From the NCBI GenBank assembly GCA_018402455.1, contig JAGYIG010000003.1, forward strand, positions 88,481-152,480: DNA of 64,000 nt. The letters run 5' to 3'. The notes beneath the pieces were generated by a model. It was not told the DNA's origin and did not search any database. It worked only from the letters and a program-made list of their open reading frames with translations. The translations under genes and the position numbers were made by a program. Origin of the DNA: Opitutaceae bacterium. Lineage in GTDB: Bacteria; Verrucomicrobiota; Verrucomicrobiia; Opitutales; Opitutaceae. Positions 36,889-46,006 of the stretch are shown here, piece by piece. Numbering within the stretch: position 1 is the stretch's first letter; each line of letters opens with the position of its first letter.

Positions 36889-37152
36889 ATGCCAGAGTCT
36901 CCTCCCGAATGCGCCAACTGTGGGGCCGAAATCCCGGCCGGATCGCGGGCTTGCCCGGAATGTGGAGCCGACGAACACACGGGCTGGCGGGACTTGGACA
37001 TCTACGGTGGGCTTGATCTTCCCGATGAAGACGGGGCCGAGGCGGGAGCATCCTCCGGCAACCCGCCCTCGCGGGAGTTGCCGTGGTATTGGTGGGCCAC
37101 CGGGATCGCGGTCATCATTGGCTTCATCCTTATGGTCATGGGAGCGAGGTGA
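36889..37152 (+). CDS. Small zinc-ribbon membrane protein
   Basis: 87 residues. An N-terminal zinc ribbon (CANCGAEIPAGSRACPECG, four cysteines), an acidic linker, and one C-terminal membrane helix (WYWWATGIAVIIGFILMVMG). The arrangement predicts a tail-anchored protein with the ribbon in the cytoplasm. Start at ATG 36889, 23 bases after the AI-2E-family stop. Its stop overlaps the GTG start of the next gene (GTGA at 37149-37152), implying coupled translation. Function unknown. Confidence 0.78.
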   Translation: MPESPPECANCGAEIPAGSRACPECGADEHTGWRDLDIYGGLDLPDEDGAEAGASSGNPPSRELPWYWWATGIAVIIGFILMVMGAR

Positions 37153-38144
37153 GCACCGCGGGCTGGGAGGTTCGTCGGCGCAACGGGATTTGGCTGCCGC
37201 AAATGGGGTGGCACCTTGACGCGCCCCATCCGGCTCCCCGGGCCGTGGTTTCCCATGCCCATTTCGACCACGTGGCCCGGCATGATGAAGTGATCTGCAC
37301 CCACCCAACCGCGAAGCTCATCGCTGCTCGCGGTGCGCGGTTGGGCCCGACTATTCGGGCGGTGGACTTTGATGAACCCATCCGGCTAACCCCGCAAGCC
37401 ACCGCCACCCTGGTTCCCGCCGGCCATGTTCTTGGATCCGCCCAGGTGTTGATCGAGCACTCCGCTTTCGGGCGGTTGCTTTATACCGGCGATTTTAAAA
37501 CCCGCCCCTCCCGCACCGCCGAGCCCTGCGCCGCTCCGCCTGCCGATGTGCTGATCATGGAGACCACTTTTGCCCGCCCGCACTACCGTTTTCCCACGGC
37601 GGCCGACACCATGCGCGAGGTAATCGACTTCTGCCACGACGCCATCACCGCGGGTCAGATTCCGGTATTGCTGGGCTACAGCCTCGGGCGCAGCCAAGAG
37701 ATTCTTCACCATCTGCACGACGCCAAGTTACCCATTATGCTGCATCCGCGGGTGGAGGCGGTGACCCGGGCGTATGAAGCACTGGGGTGTACCTTTCCGC
37801 CCTACACCAGTCTGGCTCCTCTCCTGGCGGCCGGTCATACCATCATCGCCCCGACCCAGGCCCTCAAAGGCGAACTCTCCGCGCTCCCCCAGCCCCGACG
37901 CTTGGCGGTCCTCTCCGGCTGGGCCTTGGACGAATCCTACCGTTTTAGAGTGGGAGCCGACGCTGCCTTTCCCCTGTCGGATCACGCCGACTACCCTGAA
38001 CTGCTCGAATACGTCGATCGGGTTAACCCCGCCTGTGTTTACACCGTGCACGGCTTCGCGGCCGAATTCGCCGCCGATCTGCGGCGAAGGGGACGCGAGG
38101 CCTGGGCCTTGGGCCAGAACAACCAATTGGAACTTGGATTTTAA
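37149..38144 (+). CDS. Metallo-beta-lactamase-fold hydrolase, putative exonuclease
   Basis: 331 residues. Metal ligands in SHAHFDHVARHD (HxHxDH) near residue 38, GHVLGSAQVLIEH, LLYTGDFKTR (Asp) and LSDHADYPELLEYV (His), plus VYTVHGFAAEFAADLRRRG at the end. The GHVLGSAQ and SDHADY pattern belongs to the CPSF/RNase J/Pso2-like branch acting on nucleic acids; proteins this size are often named DNA-ligase-associated exonucleases, but no ligase gene lies here. GTG start fused to the previous stop. Confidence 0.82.
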   Translation: MSTAGWEVRRRNGIWLPQMGWHLDAPHPAPRAVVSHAHFDHVARHDEVICTHPTAKLIAARGARLGPTIRAVDFDEPIRLTPQATATLVPAGHVLGSAQVLIEHSAFGRLLYTGDFKTRPSRTAEPCAAPPADVLIMETTFARPHYRFPTAADTMREVIDFCHDAITAGQIPVLLGYSLGRSQEILHHLHDAKLPIMLHPRVEAVTRAYEALGCTFPPYTSLAPLLAAGHTIIAPTQALKGELSALPQPRRLAVLSGWALDESYRFRVGADAAFPLSDHADYPELLEYVDRVNPACVYTVHGFAAEFAADLRRRGREAWALGQNNQLELGF

Positions 38145-38236
38145 AGGACGGGAACCCCCGCGCTTACTTCCGTTCCAAGGTGTATTCGTATTCCGTCCCC
38201 CTTTGACTCCCGGGCGTTCGTCCGTATCACCAAACT

Positions 38237-39046
38237 GTGCTCCGTCGCCGTCACCTCCTACCCTTGCTTGGTCTCATGAGCTTGAGTGTCTCCTTACCGG
38301 CGGCCCCTCTGGCCATTCAGCCCGGAGAAAAATTCACCTACCGACTGGCGTGGGGGCCCTTCCGCAAAGCGGCTTCGCTGCAGATTGAGGCCGACATCGA
38401 TCCTGATTCGACGGCCAACTACACCCGGATCACGAGCCATACCGCCACCGAGGGGATCATTCGCGCACTCTATCGCTTCGATGGCTGGGGGGAGTTTCTG
38501 TACGATCCGGCCGCCGGGCGCCTGATGCGAGCTGAAGCTTGGACCGAGACCGCGAGCAAGGAAACCAAGGCCACCATGACGCTCGACTACGAGCAGATGA
38601 AAGCCCGCTACGAAGATCATCTGCGCCCGGCCAGATCGCTCGAGTTGGACATCCCGCAGGCTCAAGCCTTCGATTTTCTGACCACCCTGATGCAGACGCG
38701 GTCCTGGGACATCGGTTTGGGCGAGGAATTTGCCGTGCCCGTCTACTTCGACGACGAACTGTATGACTTGGTGATAAGGGTGGAAAAGCGCACTCAGATC
38801 AAAACGCCACTTGGGCGGCGCGACGCCCTGCTCATCGTGCCCCATATGCCCGAAGAGCCCAAGGGCATGTTTGAGGACGGAGGCGAAATCCGGGTATGGA
38901 TATCCGACGACGAACTCCGACTACCGCTTAAATTCGAGGTCCGCATGCCTGTGGGCACCGCCATGGCGCTGCTGATTGAACATGTCCCGGCGCATGATGC
39001 CCAATTCGCGCAAAGCGATGCGGGCTCCCCTCCGGCGCACGAATAA
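38237..39046 (+). CDS. Exported DUF3108 family protein
   Basis: 269 residues. Signal peptide LLPLLGLMSLSVSLPAAPLA. The mature chain (FTYRLAWGPFRKAASLQIEA, FLTTLMQTRSWDIGLGEEF, VRVEKRTQIKTPLGRRDALL) has the strand pattern of DUF3108, periplasmic proteins of unknown function thought to form a curved beta-sheet. GTG start at 38237. It ends 37 bases before the convergent methyltransferase. Confidence 0.78.
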   Translation: MLRRRHLLPLLGLMSLSVSLPAAPLAIQPGEKFTYRLAWGPFRKAASLQIEADIDPDSTANYTRITSHTATEGIIRALYRFDGWGEFLYDPAAGRLMRAEAWTETASKETKATMTLDYEQMKARYEDHLRPARSLELDIPQAQAFDFLTTLMQTRSWDIGLGEEFAVPVYFDDELYDLVIRVEKRTQIKTPLGRRDALLIVPHMPEEPKGMFEDGGEIRVWISDDELRLPLKFEVRMPVGTAMALLIEHVPAHDAQFAQSDAGSPPAHE

Positions 39047-39083
39047 AAATATCAGCATGAGGTAAGCTGAGGCCTCCACCCGA

Positions 39084-39830
39084 TTAGTCGGCCTTTTCCA
39101 CCACCCAAAAGCGGCAATCGACCGCGAAGTCTTCCACCGCGGATGACTCGGGCCCGATTTCCGATCGCATCGCATCTTCTAGGATTTTCCATCCAGCGCT
39201 TTCCAAGTCGGCGACGACCTCCGTGCGAGCGGGAATGTGAATGTAAATCGGTCCATGGTCTGATGCCACAATCCGATCCCCGAACTCGTGCAAGCGGATG
39301 TCCTGCGTGCCCTCAGCCCATCGCTTGGTTTCCTCTGCCCAAAAACCCGGCGACGCACCAACGGCCCGATCGTGGGTGGTCAAAACCGCCTTCCCCCCGG
39401 CTCGCACCACCCGGTGCATCTCGGCGAGCGCCTGACGACGCTGGGCCCGCCCGGGAATCTGCATGAGGCCGTTGAACCCAAAAATCACCCCGTCATACAT
39501 GCCGTCCTCAAAGGGGAGCCGGCGGGCATCCGCGACCCGAAACGGCACGGCATACTCCAGCTTTCCGACCAACTCCCGGGCCTTGCTCACCATCGCTCGC
39601 GAAAAATCGGTGCCCAATACGCGGCGATAACCCAATTCCCACAACCCCAGCGAAATGCGCCCCGTCCCACAACCCACCTCCAACAGCGTCTCCTCGGGTC
39701 GAAACACCCGCCGGAGCACCCTCTCCTCGGAATTCCACAATCCCAGATTGATCGTCGCCGCCTCGTAATGCGCCAAAACCGACTCGAGCTCGAACCAGTT
39801 TTTGACCTCGGATTCCGTTACTCTTTCCAT
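39084..39830 (-). CDS. Class I SAM-dependent methyltransferase
   Basis: 248 residues. Motif I TLLEVGCGTGRISLGLWELG (~48-67), motif II acidic VLGTDFSRAMV, ADARRLPFEDGMYDGVIFGF and AEMHRVVRAGGKAVLTTHD define the Methyltransf_11/25 fold. No added domain that points to a substrate. Single gene between the convergent DUF3108 gene and the divergent rplU. Confidence 0.88.
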   Translation of the reverse strand: MERVTESEVKNWFELESVLAHYEAATINLGLWNSEERVLRRVFRPEETLLEVGCGTGRISLGLWELGYRRVLGTDFSRAMVSKARELVGKLEYAVPFRVADARRLPFEDGMYDGVIFGFNGLMQIPGRAQRRQALAEMHRVVRAGGKAVLTTHDRAVGASPGFWAEETKRWAEGTQDIRLHEFGDRIVASDHGPIYIHIPARTEVVADLESAGWKILEDAMRSEIGPESSAVEDFAVDCRFWVVEKAD

Positions 39831-39935
39831 TTGCTGGCAGGAATGATTTAAACCGCCGTGGATACGCGAGTGGTATTTGTCAAAAATCGGACTTGCCTGC
39901 CCCTACCGTAAACATCTTAGTTCGACCTTTTACAC

Positions 39936-40250
39936 ATGAAAGCGACCATCAAAACCCAAGGCCAGCAGTTCGCCGTCAGCGAGGGCGATATCCTGACCGT
40001 AGATCGGTATCCAAACACGGAAGCCGGTGCTACTGTTGAGATTACGGAGATTCTGTCTGCCGGTGAAGGCGCTGATTTCAAGTTCGGCACCCCCACCCTC
40101 GACGGAGCAAAGGTCACTGCCAAGGTGCTTGAAAACAAGCGCGGCACCAAGGTCATCGTATTTAAGAAGAAAAAGCGCAAAGGCTACCACAAGCAACGCG
40201 GGCATCGCCAAGAGCTGTCGGTCATCAAGATCGAATCCATCAGCGCTTAA
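39936..40250 (+). CDS. rplU: 50S ribosomal protein L21
   Basis: 104 residues. L21 binds 23S rRNA near L20. [20 protein letters not shown] at the start, then [19 protein letters not shown] and [14 protein letters not shown] match the family end to end. No clear Shine-Dalgarno before the ATG. Forms the usual operon with rpmA 35 bases downstream; obgE, often third, does not follow. Confidence 0.98.
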   Translation: MKATIKTQGQQFAVSEGDILTVDRYPNTEAGATVEITEILSAGEGADFKFGTPTLDGAKVTAKVLENKRGTKVIVFKKKKRKGYHKQRGHRQELSVIKIESISA

Positions 40251-40270
40251 GCTTCCGCAACGCTCAACCT

Positions 40271-40275
40271 AGGAG
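40271..40275 (+). promoter_or_regulatory. Shine-Dalgarno site of rpmA
   Basis: AGGAG ten bases before the ATG at 40286; notable because most starts in this window lack a recognisable site. Confidence 0.7.
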
Positions 40276-40285
40276 ATAATCACTC

Positions 40286-40531
40286 ATGGCACACAAAAAA
40301 GGGGCAGGTTCCACCAGCAACGGTCGCGACAGTCATTCCAAGCGACTCGGCGTCAAAAAATTCGGCGGCCAAAAGGTCATCGCCGGCAACATCCTCGTTC
40401 GCCAACGCGGCTCGAAGTTCCGTCCGGGTAAAAACGTCGGCCTCGGCCGCGACTGGACGCTCTTCGCCCTCAAACCGGGCACGGTCGAGTTCGACAAGCT
40501 GCACCGCAGCGTGAGCGTGGTGGCCGAATAG
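40286..40531 (+). CDS. rpmA: 50S ribosomal protein L27
   Basis: 81 residues. [20 protein letters not shown] is the canonical N-terminus, which reaches the peptidyl-transferase centre; there is no Firmicute-style cleavable leader. [19 protein letters not shown] follows. Second gene of the rplU-rpmA operon; a terminator hairpin lies 25 bases after the stop. Confidence 0.98.
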   Translation: MAHKKGAGSTSNGRDSHSKRLGVKKFGGQKVIAGNILVRQRGSKFRPGKNVGLGRDWTLFALKPGTVEFDKLHRSVSVVAE

Positions 40532-40556
40532 GCCATTTCGCCCTTCAATTCCCTCC

Positions 40557-40586
40557 AGCGCCGCTCCTACCGGATCGGCGCTTTTT
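40557..40586 (+). terminator. Rho-independent terminator after rpmA
   Basis: Stem AGCGCCG / CGGCGCT with a 12-base loop, followed by a T-run. It separates the ribosomal operon from the small membrane-protein gene downstream. Confidence 0.78.
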
Positions 40587-40624
40587 GTTTGGCGAGACCG
40601 CCGGCAACTCCGATTCTTCACCCC

Positions 40625-41008
40625 GTGTCTGACCCCGAAAGGCTGCAACAACTTCGCCGTCAACGAGCCAACGTCGCCGAACATTTGGCGTGGTTGGATC
40701 GGGAGATCCAACGCGCAGTCCGCCTCGGAGTCACCCCAACCTCGGAGGCTCCCACTCCGACTCCCGCAGCCACTCCCTCCCCCCCTTCATTTGTCCCCGC
40801 GAATCCGACCCGCGCCGCAGGGGTCCCGCCCCCCTCGCCCGCCCTCGCCGCGGATCCGGATGCAATTTTGGAGGAATGGACGGAGCAGGCCGGCGGTGAG
40901 CGCCGCGATCAACCGATCTCCAAGACCGGCTGTTGGATCATCTTCGCCGCCCTTGCCGTGGTGGGCATCGGCAGCGTCGTTGGCCTGATCTACTTCATTT
41001 ACGGGTAG
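40625..41008 (+). CDS. Small proline-rich protein with C-terminal membrane helix
   Basis: 127 residues. N-terminal helix (DPERLQQLRRQRANVAEHLA), a low-complexity Pro/Thr/Ser/Ala linker of ~50 residues, and one C-terminal membrane segment (CWIIFAALAVVGIGSVVGLI). GTG start at 40625 preferred because the upstream TTG lies in the terminator tail. Looks like a tail-anchored inner-membrane protein. No family recognised. Confidence 0.55.
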   Translation: MSDPERLQQLRRQRANVAEHLAWLDREIQRAVRLGVTPTSEAPTPTPAATPSPPSFVPANPTRAAGVPPPSPALAADPDAILEEWTEQAGGERRDQPISKTGCWIIFAALAVVGIGSVVGLIYFIYG

Positions 41009-41023
41009 TCGGGATGTGCCGCG

Positions 41024-42043
41024 TTAGGTAGAGGGCGATGACCACGCTCGCCAGACGGCATCGGTAAATCGCATATAACCCACGCCCGCGGCGAAATCGG
41101 TCAACGTGACCGGAGCCCCCGAGCGGATCGAGGCGACGAACTGTTCCTCCACCGCCCACCCGCCATCCGGTAGCGGCGGAATCTCAATCTGTTGGGCGGA
41201 CCCGTTGTGCGGTCGCAGGGACAGGGTCCGTTCATTCACCTCGTAGTGCAATGTGGCCCGGGACCCCTCCAAGACGTAACCACACCGCGGTGGCCCGGGC
41301 TCCACGGTCGATTGCGTCATGGTGAGGCGAGCGTCGCCCCACGCGGCCTCCACTTCCAGCCGCTCCGGTATTTCAACCTTTTGCCGGCGTCCGGTGTCGT
41401 CGCGCCGCCAGGGCGTGAGCACGTCCGCCCGGGCCCCACGCACCAGGGCATCGCCCGGGAGCCATCGCCGCAGGGGCTCGTAACAAATGCCCAACGCCAT
41501 CGTATTGATTCCACTGATACTGAAATCCTGACGCCATGACCGGGGGGCGTGCGGATCCAGCGTCGCCGCCGTGGCGTAATCGGAACGGATCCCTCGCAGC
41601 TCCCCCAAGGCACCTGAGTTCACCACCTCACGGATCAAGTCATCCGCTTCCAAAGTCAGCGGTGAGGGCACGATTTGGGTGACCAGATGCGGCTGCGCGT
41701 GCGCCGCGGCTTCCATGGCAATGGCCTCGGCCAACGAGCTCGCCATCCGCGCCTCCACCAGCACGTGTTTCCCGGCCGCCAGCGCGGCCAGCGTCATCGC
41801 TGCGTGGGTGTTGGGCCAGGTGCCAATGCAAACCGCATCGACGTCGTCCGCCGCGATGATTTCGCGCCAGTCGTGGGCCACGCGGGCGACGCCAAATTCG
41901 GTCGCCACCCGTTGAGCGGAGTCGCGCGTCCGATTCGCCACGGCCACCAATTCGACTTCCGCGAGACGGGCAAACCCGGGGAGATGCCGCAACCGGGTGT
42001 TGCCGCCTGCCCCGATGAATCCGACCCGCACGCGCGACATCAT
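41024..42043 (-). CDS. Gfo/Idh/MocA-family oxidoreductase with altered EKP motif
   Basis: 339 residues. N-terminal Rossmann fold GFIGAGGNTRLRHLPGFARL (GxGxxx), then DAVCIGTWPNTHAAMTLAAL and GKHVLVEARMASSLAEA. In most family members the last segment reads EKP, the Lys being part of the active site; here it is EAR, so hydride transfer may be lost or use another residue. The C-terminal domain is the usual alpha/beta sugar-binding type. Starts six bases after pheA, third gene of scpB-pheA-oxidoreductase. Substrate unknown. Confidence 0.85.
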   Translation of the reverse strand: MMSRVRVGFIGAGGNTRLRHLPGFARLAEVELVAVANRTRDSAQRVATEFGVARVAHDWREIIAADDVDAVCIGTWPNTHAAMTLAALAAGKHVLVEARMASSLAEAIAMEAAAHAQPHLVTQIVPSPLTLEADDLIREVVNSGALGELRGIRSDYATAATLDPHAPRSWRQDFSISGINTMALGICYEPLRRWLPGDALVRGARADVLTPWRRDDTGRRQKVEIPERLEVEAAWGDARLTMTQSTVEPGPPRCGYVLEGSRATLHYEVNERTLSLRPHNGSAQQIEIPPLPDGGWAVEEQFVASIRSGAPVTLTDFAAGVGYMRFTDAVWRAWSSPST

Positions 42044-42049
42044 CCGGGA

Positions 42050-43135
42050 TCAGTTCACCACCGGGTAGCTGCCCAGCCACTTCACCATCGGGCAAAACTG
42101 ACTAAGCTCCTGGAGCGCGGACTGCATGTTCTCGTCGTGGTAGTGGCCGGAGACATCAACAAAGAAGTAGTAGTCCCACGGTCTTTTTTTGCTCGGCCGG
42201 GATTCGATTTTTGAGAGGTTGATCCCGCGCTCCGCCAGCGGCATGAGCATCTTGAGCAAGGCTCCGGAATGGGAGGCCGCCTGGTCCCCCAGCGCAATCA
42301 GGAAACTCGACATGTCCCGGGCGTTGCCGACCGCGCCCGCGGGTTGCTTGCCCAGCACGAAGAACCGGGTGGTGTTGTCCGATTTGTCCTGAATGTTGTA
42401 GTCAATAATCGGGACCCCGTAGTGGTGCGCGGCCAATTCCCCGGCGACGGCTCCCGCACCGGGTTCATCGCGGGCGATTTCGACCGCCCGCGAAGTGCTG
42501 GGGGCATCCACCAATTGGGCGTGCGGCAAATGACGGTGCAACCAGTTGCGGCACTGCGCCAGCGCCTGATCCTTGGAATAGACCTTGGTGATTTTTTCGG
42601 GCGCGCAGTTGGCGATCAGGCAATGCGCAATTTCCAAATAAATCTGCGCCACAATTTTCAGGTCGCTTTCCACAAAATTATCCAACGCTTCCCGCACACT
42701 GCCTTCGGTGGAATTCTCGATGGGGATCACCGCGTAGTCGGCCTCGCCTTTTTCCACGGCGGTGAAGAGGTCAGCGATGGTCGGCAGCGGTTCATACGCT
42801 ACACTGGCGCCGAATTTCTTGATTGCCGCCGCATGGGTGTTGGTCGCCTCCGGGCCGAGATAGGCGATGGCCGTGGGTTTTTCCAGGGCAATGGCGGCCG
42901 ACATGATTTCCCGGTAGATGGCCTGGAGGGCCTCGTTCTTGATCGGCCCCTCATTCAAATCGCAGACCTTGCGCAGGACCTTGTCTTCCCGCTCGGAGGC
43001 ATAGATCGAACCTCCGCTGCTGCGCTTCAGCTTGCCGATCTCCGCCGCGAGGGTGAGCCGCGCATTCAATAGCCGGACCAACTCGTGGTCATGTTTGTCA
43101 ATCTCCTGACGAATGGGTTCGAGGGCGTCGCTCAT
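42050..43135 (-). CDS. pheA: Bifunctional chorismate mutase / prephenate dehydratase
   Basis: 361 residues. Converts chorismate to prephenate and then to phenylpyruvate (Phe synthesis). Residues 1-85: AroQ-type mutase (RQEIDKHDHELVRLLNARL). Residues ~90-270: dehydratase with AYLGPEATNTHAAA, IPIENSTEGSV and the TRF motif in DNTTRFFVLG. Residues ~275-361: ACT domain with GALLKML and the ESRP site (KIESRPSKK) for feedback by phenylalanine. Full length. Nine bases after scpB on the same strand. Confidence 0.96.
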   Translation of the reverse strand: MSDALEPIRQEIDKHDHELVRLLNARLTLAAEIGKLKRSSGGSIYASEREDKVLRKVCDLNEGPIKNEALQAIYREIMSAAIALEKPTAIAYLGPEATNTHAAAIKKFGASVAYEPLPTIADLFTAVEKGEADYAVIPIENSTEGSVREALDNFVESDLKIVAQIYLEIAHCLIANCAPEKITKVYSKDQALAQCRNWLHRHLPHAQLVDAPSTSRAVEIARDEPGAGAVAGELAAHHYGVPIIDYNIQDKSDNTTRFFVLGKQPAGAVGNARDMSSFLIALGDQAASHSGALLKMLMPLAERGINLSKIESRPSKKRPWDYYFFVDVSGHYHDENMQSALQELSQFCPMVKWLGSYPVVN

Positions 43136-43144
43136 GGGAAACTG

Positions 43145-44074
43145 CTAGGGTTGCTTCGGGGCCTCCGCGGGGGGCGGTTCATCGGGGGCCGCCTCGTCGT
43201 TTGCTTCGTCGGTGGGCGCCGCGTCATCGTCGGTTTCTTTCCCCGCCACCGGGCTCACGCCGGCCCGGTCTTGACTCGCCGCATCCGATGGGGAGGCCCG
43301 CTCGCTGACTTCGATGTGGGCTTCGTCCTGCATGGGAGACTCACCCTCTCCCTCCTCCAATGGCAACCCCATCTCGGCATCCCCTGGCGTGGTCGGATTC
43401 ATGGCATTATTGAGCCACTCATCGATTTGCCGGGGCGATAATACATCCGAAGCGGGGAGTTCCACCAGGGACTTGACCCCCACGAACTCCAGAAATTTGT
43501 CGGTGGTGCCATACTGCAGCGGCCGGCCCGGCAATTCGGCACGTCCCGTGATGTAGATCAGTTCGCGCTCCAAAAGCTTATTCAGCCCGGCATCCGCCGA
43601 GACGCCGCGCACCGCCTCGATTTCGCTGCGGGTGACCGGCTGGCGATACGCCACCACGGCCAGCGTTTCGAGCGAGGAGGGCGACAATTTCGCCGGCGGG
43701 GGTTCGTCCCGCAAAGCCCGCACCCAGGGCGCAAAGGCCGGATTGGTGACGATACGATAGCCCTTGGCACTTTCGTCGAGCAGGTAGACATCATCAGCCG
43801 CCTCCAATTGTCCGGACACCTCCTCCATCGCCTCGCGGATCTGCGCGGCCGTCACCAAGGTGGGCACCTCGGTCGCGGTGGCAGGTTCGGTCTCAGGGGG
43901 TTCGGCGGCATCGACCGGGTCCTCGATGACGCCGGCAGCGGGCTCGTCCTCGGGTGATTGCGGCGCATGCTGATCATGGTAGCGCGCGAAGACGGCTTGA
44001 ATCTCTTTGATGGTCAAGGGCTGTCCGGAAGAGAACAGGAGGGCTTTAAGGACGGATGGAAGATGGAAGGCCAT
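43145..44074 (-). CDS. scpB: Segregation and condensation protein B
   Basis: 309 residues. Binds ScpA and Smc in chromosome condensation. Two winged-helix regions: LPSVLKALLFSSGQPLTIKE at the N-terminus and SLETLAVVAYRQPVTRSEIE, VRGVSADAGLNKLLERELI, ITGRAELPGRPLQYGTTDKF in the core, the family signature. Two acidic low-complexity stretches (a ~35-residue insert after residue 30 and a ~75-residue Glu/Asp/Pro-rich tail) make it longer than the ~200 usual. Start at ATG 44074. Divergent from ilvD with ~100 bases between; scpA is not in the window. Confidence 0.93.
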   Translation of the reverse strand: MAFHLPSVLKALLFSSGQPLTIKEIQAVFARYHDQHAPQSPEDEPAAGVIEDPVDAAEPPETEPATATEVPTLVTAAQIREAMEEVSGQLEAADDVYLLDESAKGYRIVTNPAFAPWVRALRDEPPPAKLSPSSLETLAVVAYRQPVTRSEIEAVRGVSADAGLNKLLERELIYITGRAELPGRPLQYGTTDKFLEFVGVKSLVELPASDVLSPRQIDEWLNNAMNPTTPGDAEMGLPLEEGEGESPMQDEAHIEVSERASPSDAASQDRAGVSPVAGKETDDDAAPTDEANDEAAPDEPPPAEAPKQP

Positions 44075-44177
44075 GCGATCGGGAACCGCGATTTCCGCCC
44101 GCCCACCCGGTGGAAGCAACGACGAAAAACATCCCTTGCCCGCCGCCCGCTCCTTTGCTCATTTGGTTTCCTTGACC

Positions 44178-45896
44178 ATGAGCACTCCATCGAACCGCCC
44201 CCACTCCTCCATTGTTGTCGATGGCAACGACCGGGCCCCCGCCCGTTCCATGCTCCGCGCCGTCGGATTTACCGATGCGGATTTCCAGAAGCCGCAGATC
44301 GCGGTCGTTTCTTCGGCCAGTGACATGACCCCCTGCAACGTTCATCTGGGGGAGCTGAGCGATCACGCCCGCACGGGGATCGCGGCGGCTGGGGGCAAAC
44401 CGATCTATTTTAATACCATCACCGTCACCGACGGCATCTCCATGGGCACCCAGGGGATGCGTTACAGCCTCGTTTCCCGCGACGTAATTGCCGATTCGAT
44501 CGAAACCTCCACGGCGGCGGAGGGGTTTGATGGCCTCGTATGTATTGGGGGCTGCGATAAAAACATGCCCGGCGCCCTGATGGCCATCGCCCGACTCAAC
44601 CGCCCGGCGGTCTTCATCTACGGCGGCACCATCCTCCCCGGCTTTGGCCGTTCCGACACCAACCAGGAAAAACCCCTCGATATCGTTTCGGTTTTTGAGG
44701 CCGTGGGAAAGCACGCCAAAGGCGAGCTCGACGCCGCTGCCCTCAAGGAGGTCGAGGAGTGTGCCATTCCCGGCCCCGGATCGTGCGGCGGCATGTATAC
44801 CGCCAACACCATGGCGAGTGCGATCGAAGTGCTCGGCATGAGCCTGCCCAACAGCAGCGCGCAACTGGCGGTCGGTAAAGCCAAGCGAGAGGATTGCGAA
44901 CGCGCCGGGGCAGCCGTGATGGGGATGCTCAACCGAGGGGTGCGCCCCCGCGATATCATGACCCGGGAGGCTTTTGAAAACGCCATTACCGTCACCATGG
45001 CGCTGGGCGGCTCGACCAACCTCATTTTGCACATGCTCGCCATCGCGCACTGCGCCGAGGTGCATTTGGAACTCGATGATTTCAAGACCATCGGCGAGCG
45101 CGTCCCCCTGCTCGCCGACCTTAAGCCGTTTGGAAAATACAACATGAGCCACCTCATCCGGATCGGTGGCATTCGGCCCCTGATGAAGATGCTGTTGGAT
45201 CGCGGCATGCTCCATGGTGATTGCCTCACCGTGTCCGGCCAGACCCTCGCCGAAACCCTCGCCGAGGTGGAACCCTACGGAGCCTACCCCACCGAACAGG
45301 ATATCATGCGTCCGTGGGATGACCCGATCAAACCAGAGACTCACCTGCGCGTGCTCCGGGGCAATCTCGCACCCGATGGCGCGATCGGCAAAATCACCGG
45401 CAATGAAGGCCTATACTTCAAGGGCACTGCCAAGGTCTATGAAGGCGAGGAGGAGGCGCTCCAAGGCATCCTCGAGGGCAATGTGGTGAAGGGCGACGTG
45501 GTTGTCATTCGCAATGAAGGCCCCGTCGGCGGTCCCGGCATGCGGGAAATGCTCTCGCCCACCAGTGCGGTCGCGGGCCGCGGCCTCATCAAGGACGTCG
45601 CGCTCATCACCGACGGTCGATTCTCCGGCGGCAGCCACGGATTCGATGTGGGCCACATCACCCCCGAGGCGGCCAAGGGCGGCCCCATCGGAATCGTGCA
45701 AAACGGCGACCCCATCGAAATCGACGCGGTCAAAAATACTATCAGTGTCCTGATTCCTGACGACGAATACGCCCAGCGCATGGCCGCGTATAAGCCCCGT
45801 CCGCCCAAGGAAACTCGCGGCGTGCTCGCCAAGTATGCCGCCACCGTCGCCAGCGCATCGGAGGGCGCAGTCACCGACAAATACCTCAACCTCTGA
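44178..45896 (+). CDS. ilvD: Dihydroxy-acid dehydratase
   Basis: 572 residues. Dehydrates dihydroxy-isovalerate and dihydroxy-methylvalerate in Val/Ile/Leu synthesis, using an Fe-S cluster and Mg. Cluster cysteines in [28 protein letters not shown] and [15 protein letters not shown], and the C-terminal [19 protein letters not shown] are intact. Start at ATG 44178 ([11 protein letters not shown]); the extension to 44007 overlaps scpB. Single gene ending in a terminator. Confidence 0.97.
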   Translation: MSTPSNRPHSSIVVDGNDRAPARSMLRAVGFTDADFQKPQIAVVSSASDMTPCNVHLGELSDHARTGIAAAGGKPIYFNTITVTDGISMGTQGMRYSLVSRDVIADSIETSTAAEGFDGLVCIGGCDKNMPGALMAIARLNRPAVFIYGGTILPGFGRSDTNQEKPLDIVSVFEAVGKHAKGELDAAALKEVEECAIPGPGSCGGMYTANTMASAIEVLGMSLPNSSAQLAVGKAKREDCERAGAAVMGMLNRGVRPRDIMTREAFENAITVTMALGGSTNLILHMLAIAHCAEVHLELDDFKTIGERVPLLADLKPFGKYNMSHLIRIGGIRPLMKMLLDRGMLHGDCLTVSGQTLAETLAEVEPYGAYPTEQDIMRPWDDPIKPETHLRVLRGNLAPDGAIGKITGNEGLYFKGTAKVYEGEEEALQGILEGNVVKGDVVVIRNEGPVGGPGMREMLSPTSAVAGRGLIKDVALITDGRFSGGSHGFDVGHITPEAAKGGPIGIVQNGDPIEIDAVKNTISVLIPDDEYAQRMAAYKPRPPKETRGVLAKYAATVASASEGAVTDKYLNL

Positions 45897-45934
45897 GGTT
45901 CGAGGCCCGCCCACGTTTCGCCAATCCCTTCTCG

Positions 45935-45966
45935 CGGCGTAATCTTAACGGATTACGCCGTTTTTT
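45935..45966 (+). terminator. Rho-independent terminator after ilvD
   Basis: Ten-base perfect stem CGGCGTAATC / GATTACGCCG with loop TTAACG, then TTTTTT. It ends 41 bases before the pgi start. Confidence 0.92.
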
Positions 45967-46006
45967 GTCTGCTCCTCTGCCCGTAACTCCTTTTTATCGA
46001 ACCATC

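Noticed and set aside
39840..39935. L21-type autoregulatory leader upstream of rplU
   Set aside because: The gap is short and no stable leader fold with the known consensus could be made out by eye.
44046..45344. A 432-codon open frame opposite ilvD
   Set aside because: Antisense shadow; ilvD cluster cysteines are in the plus frame.
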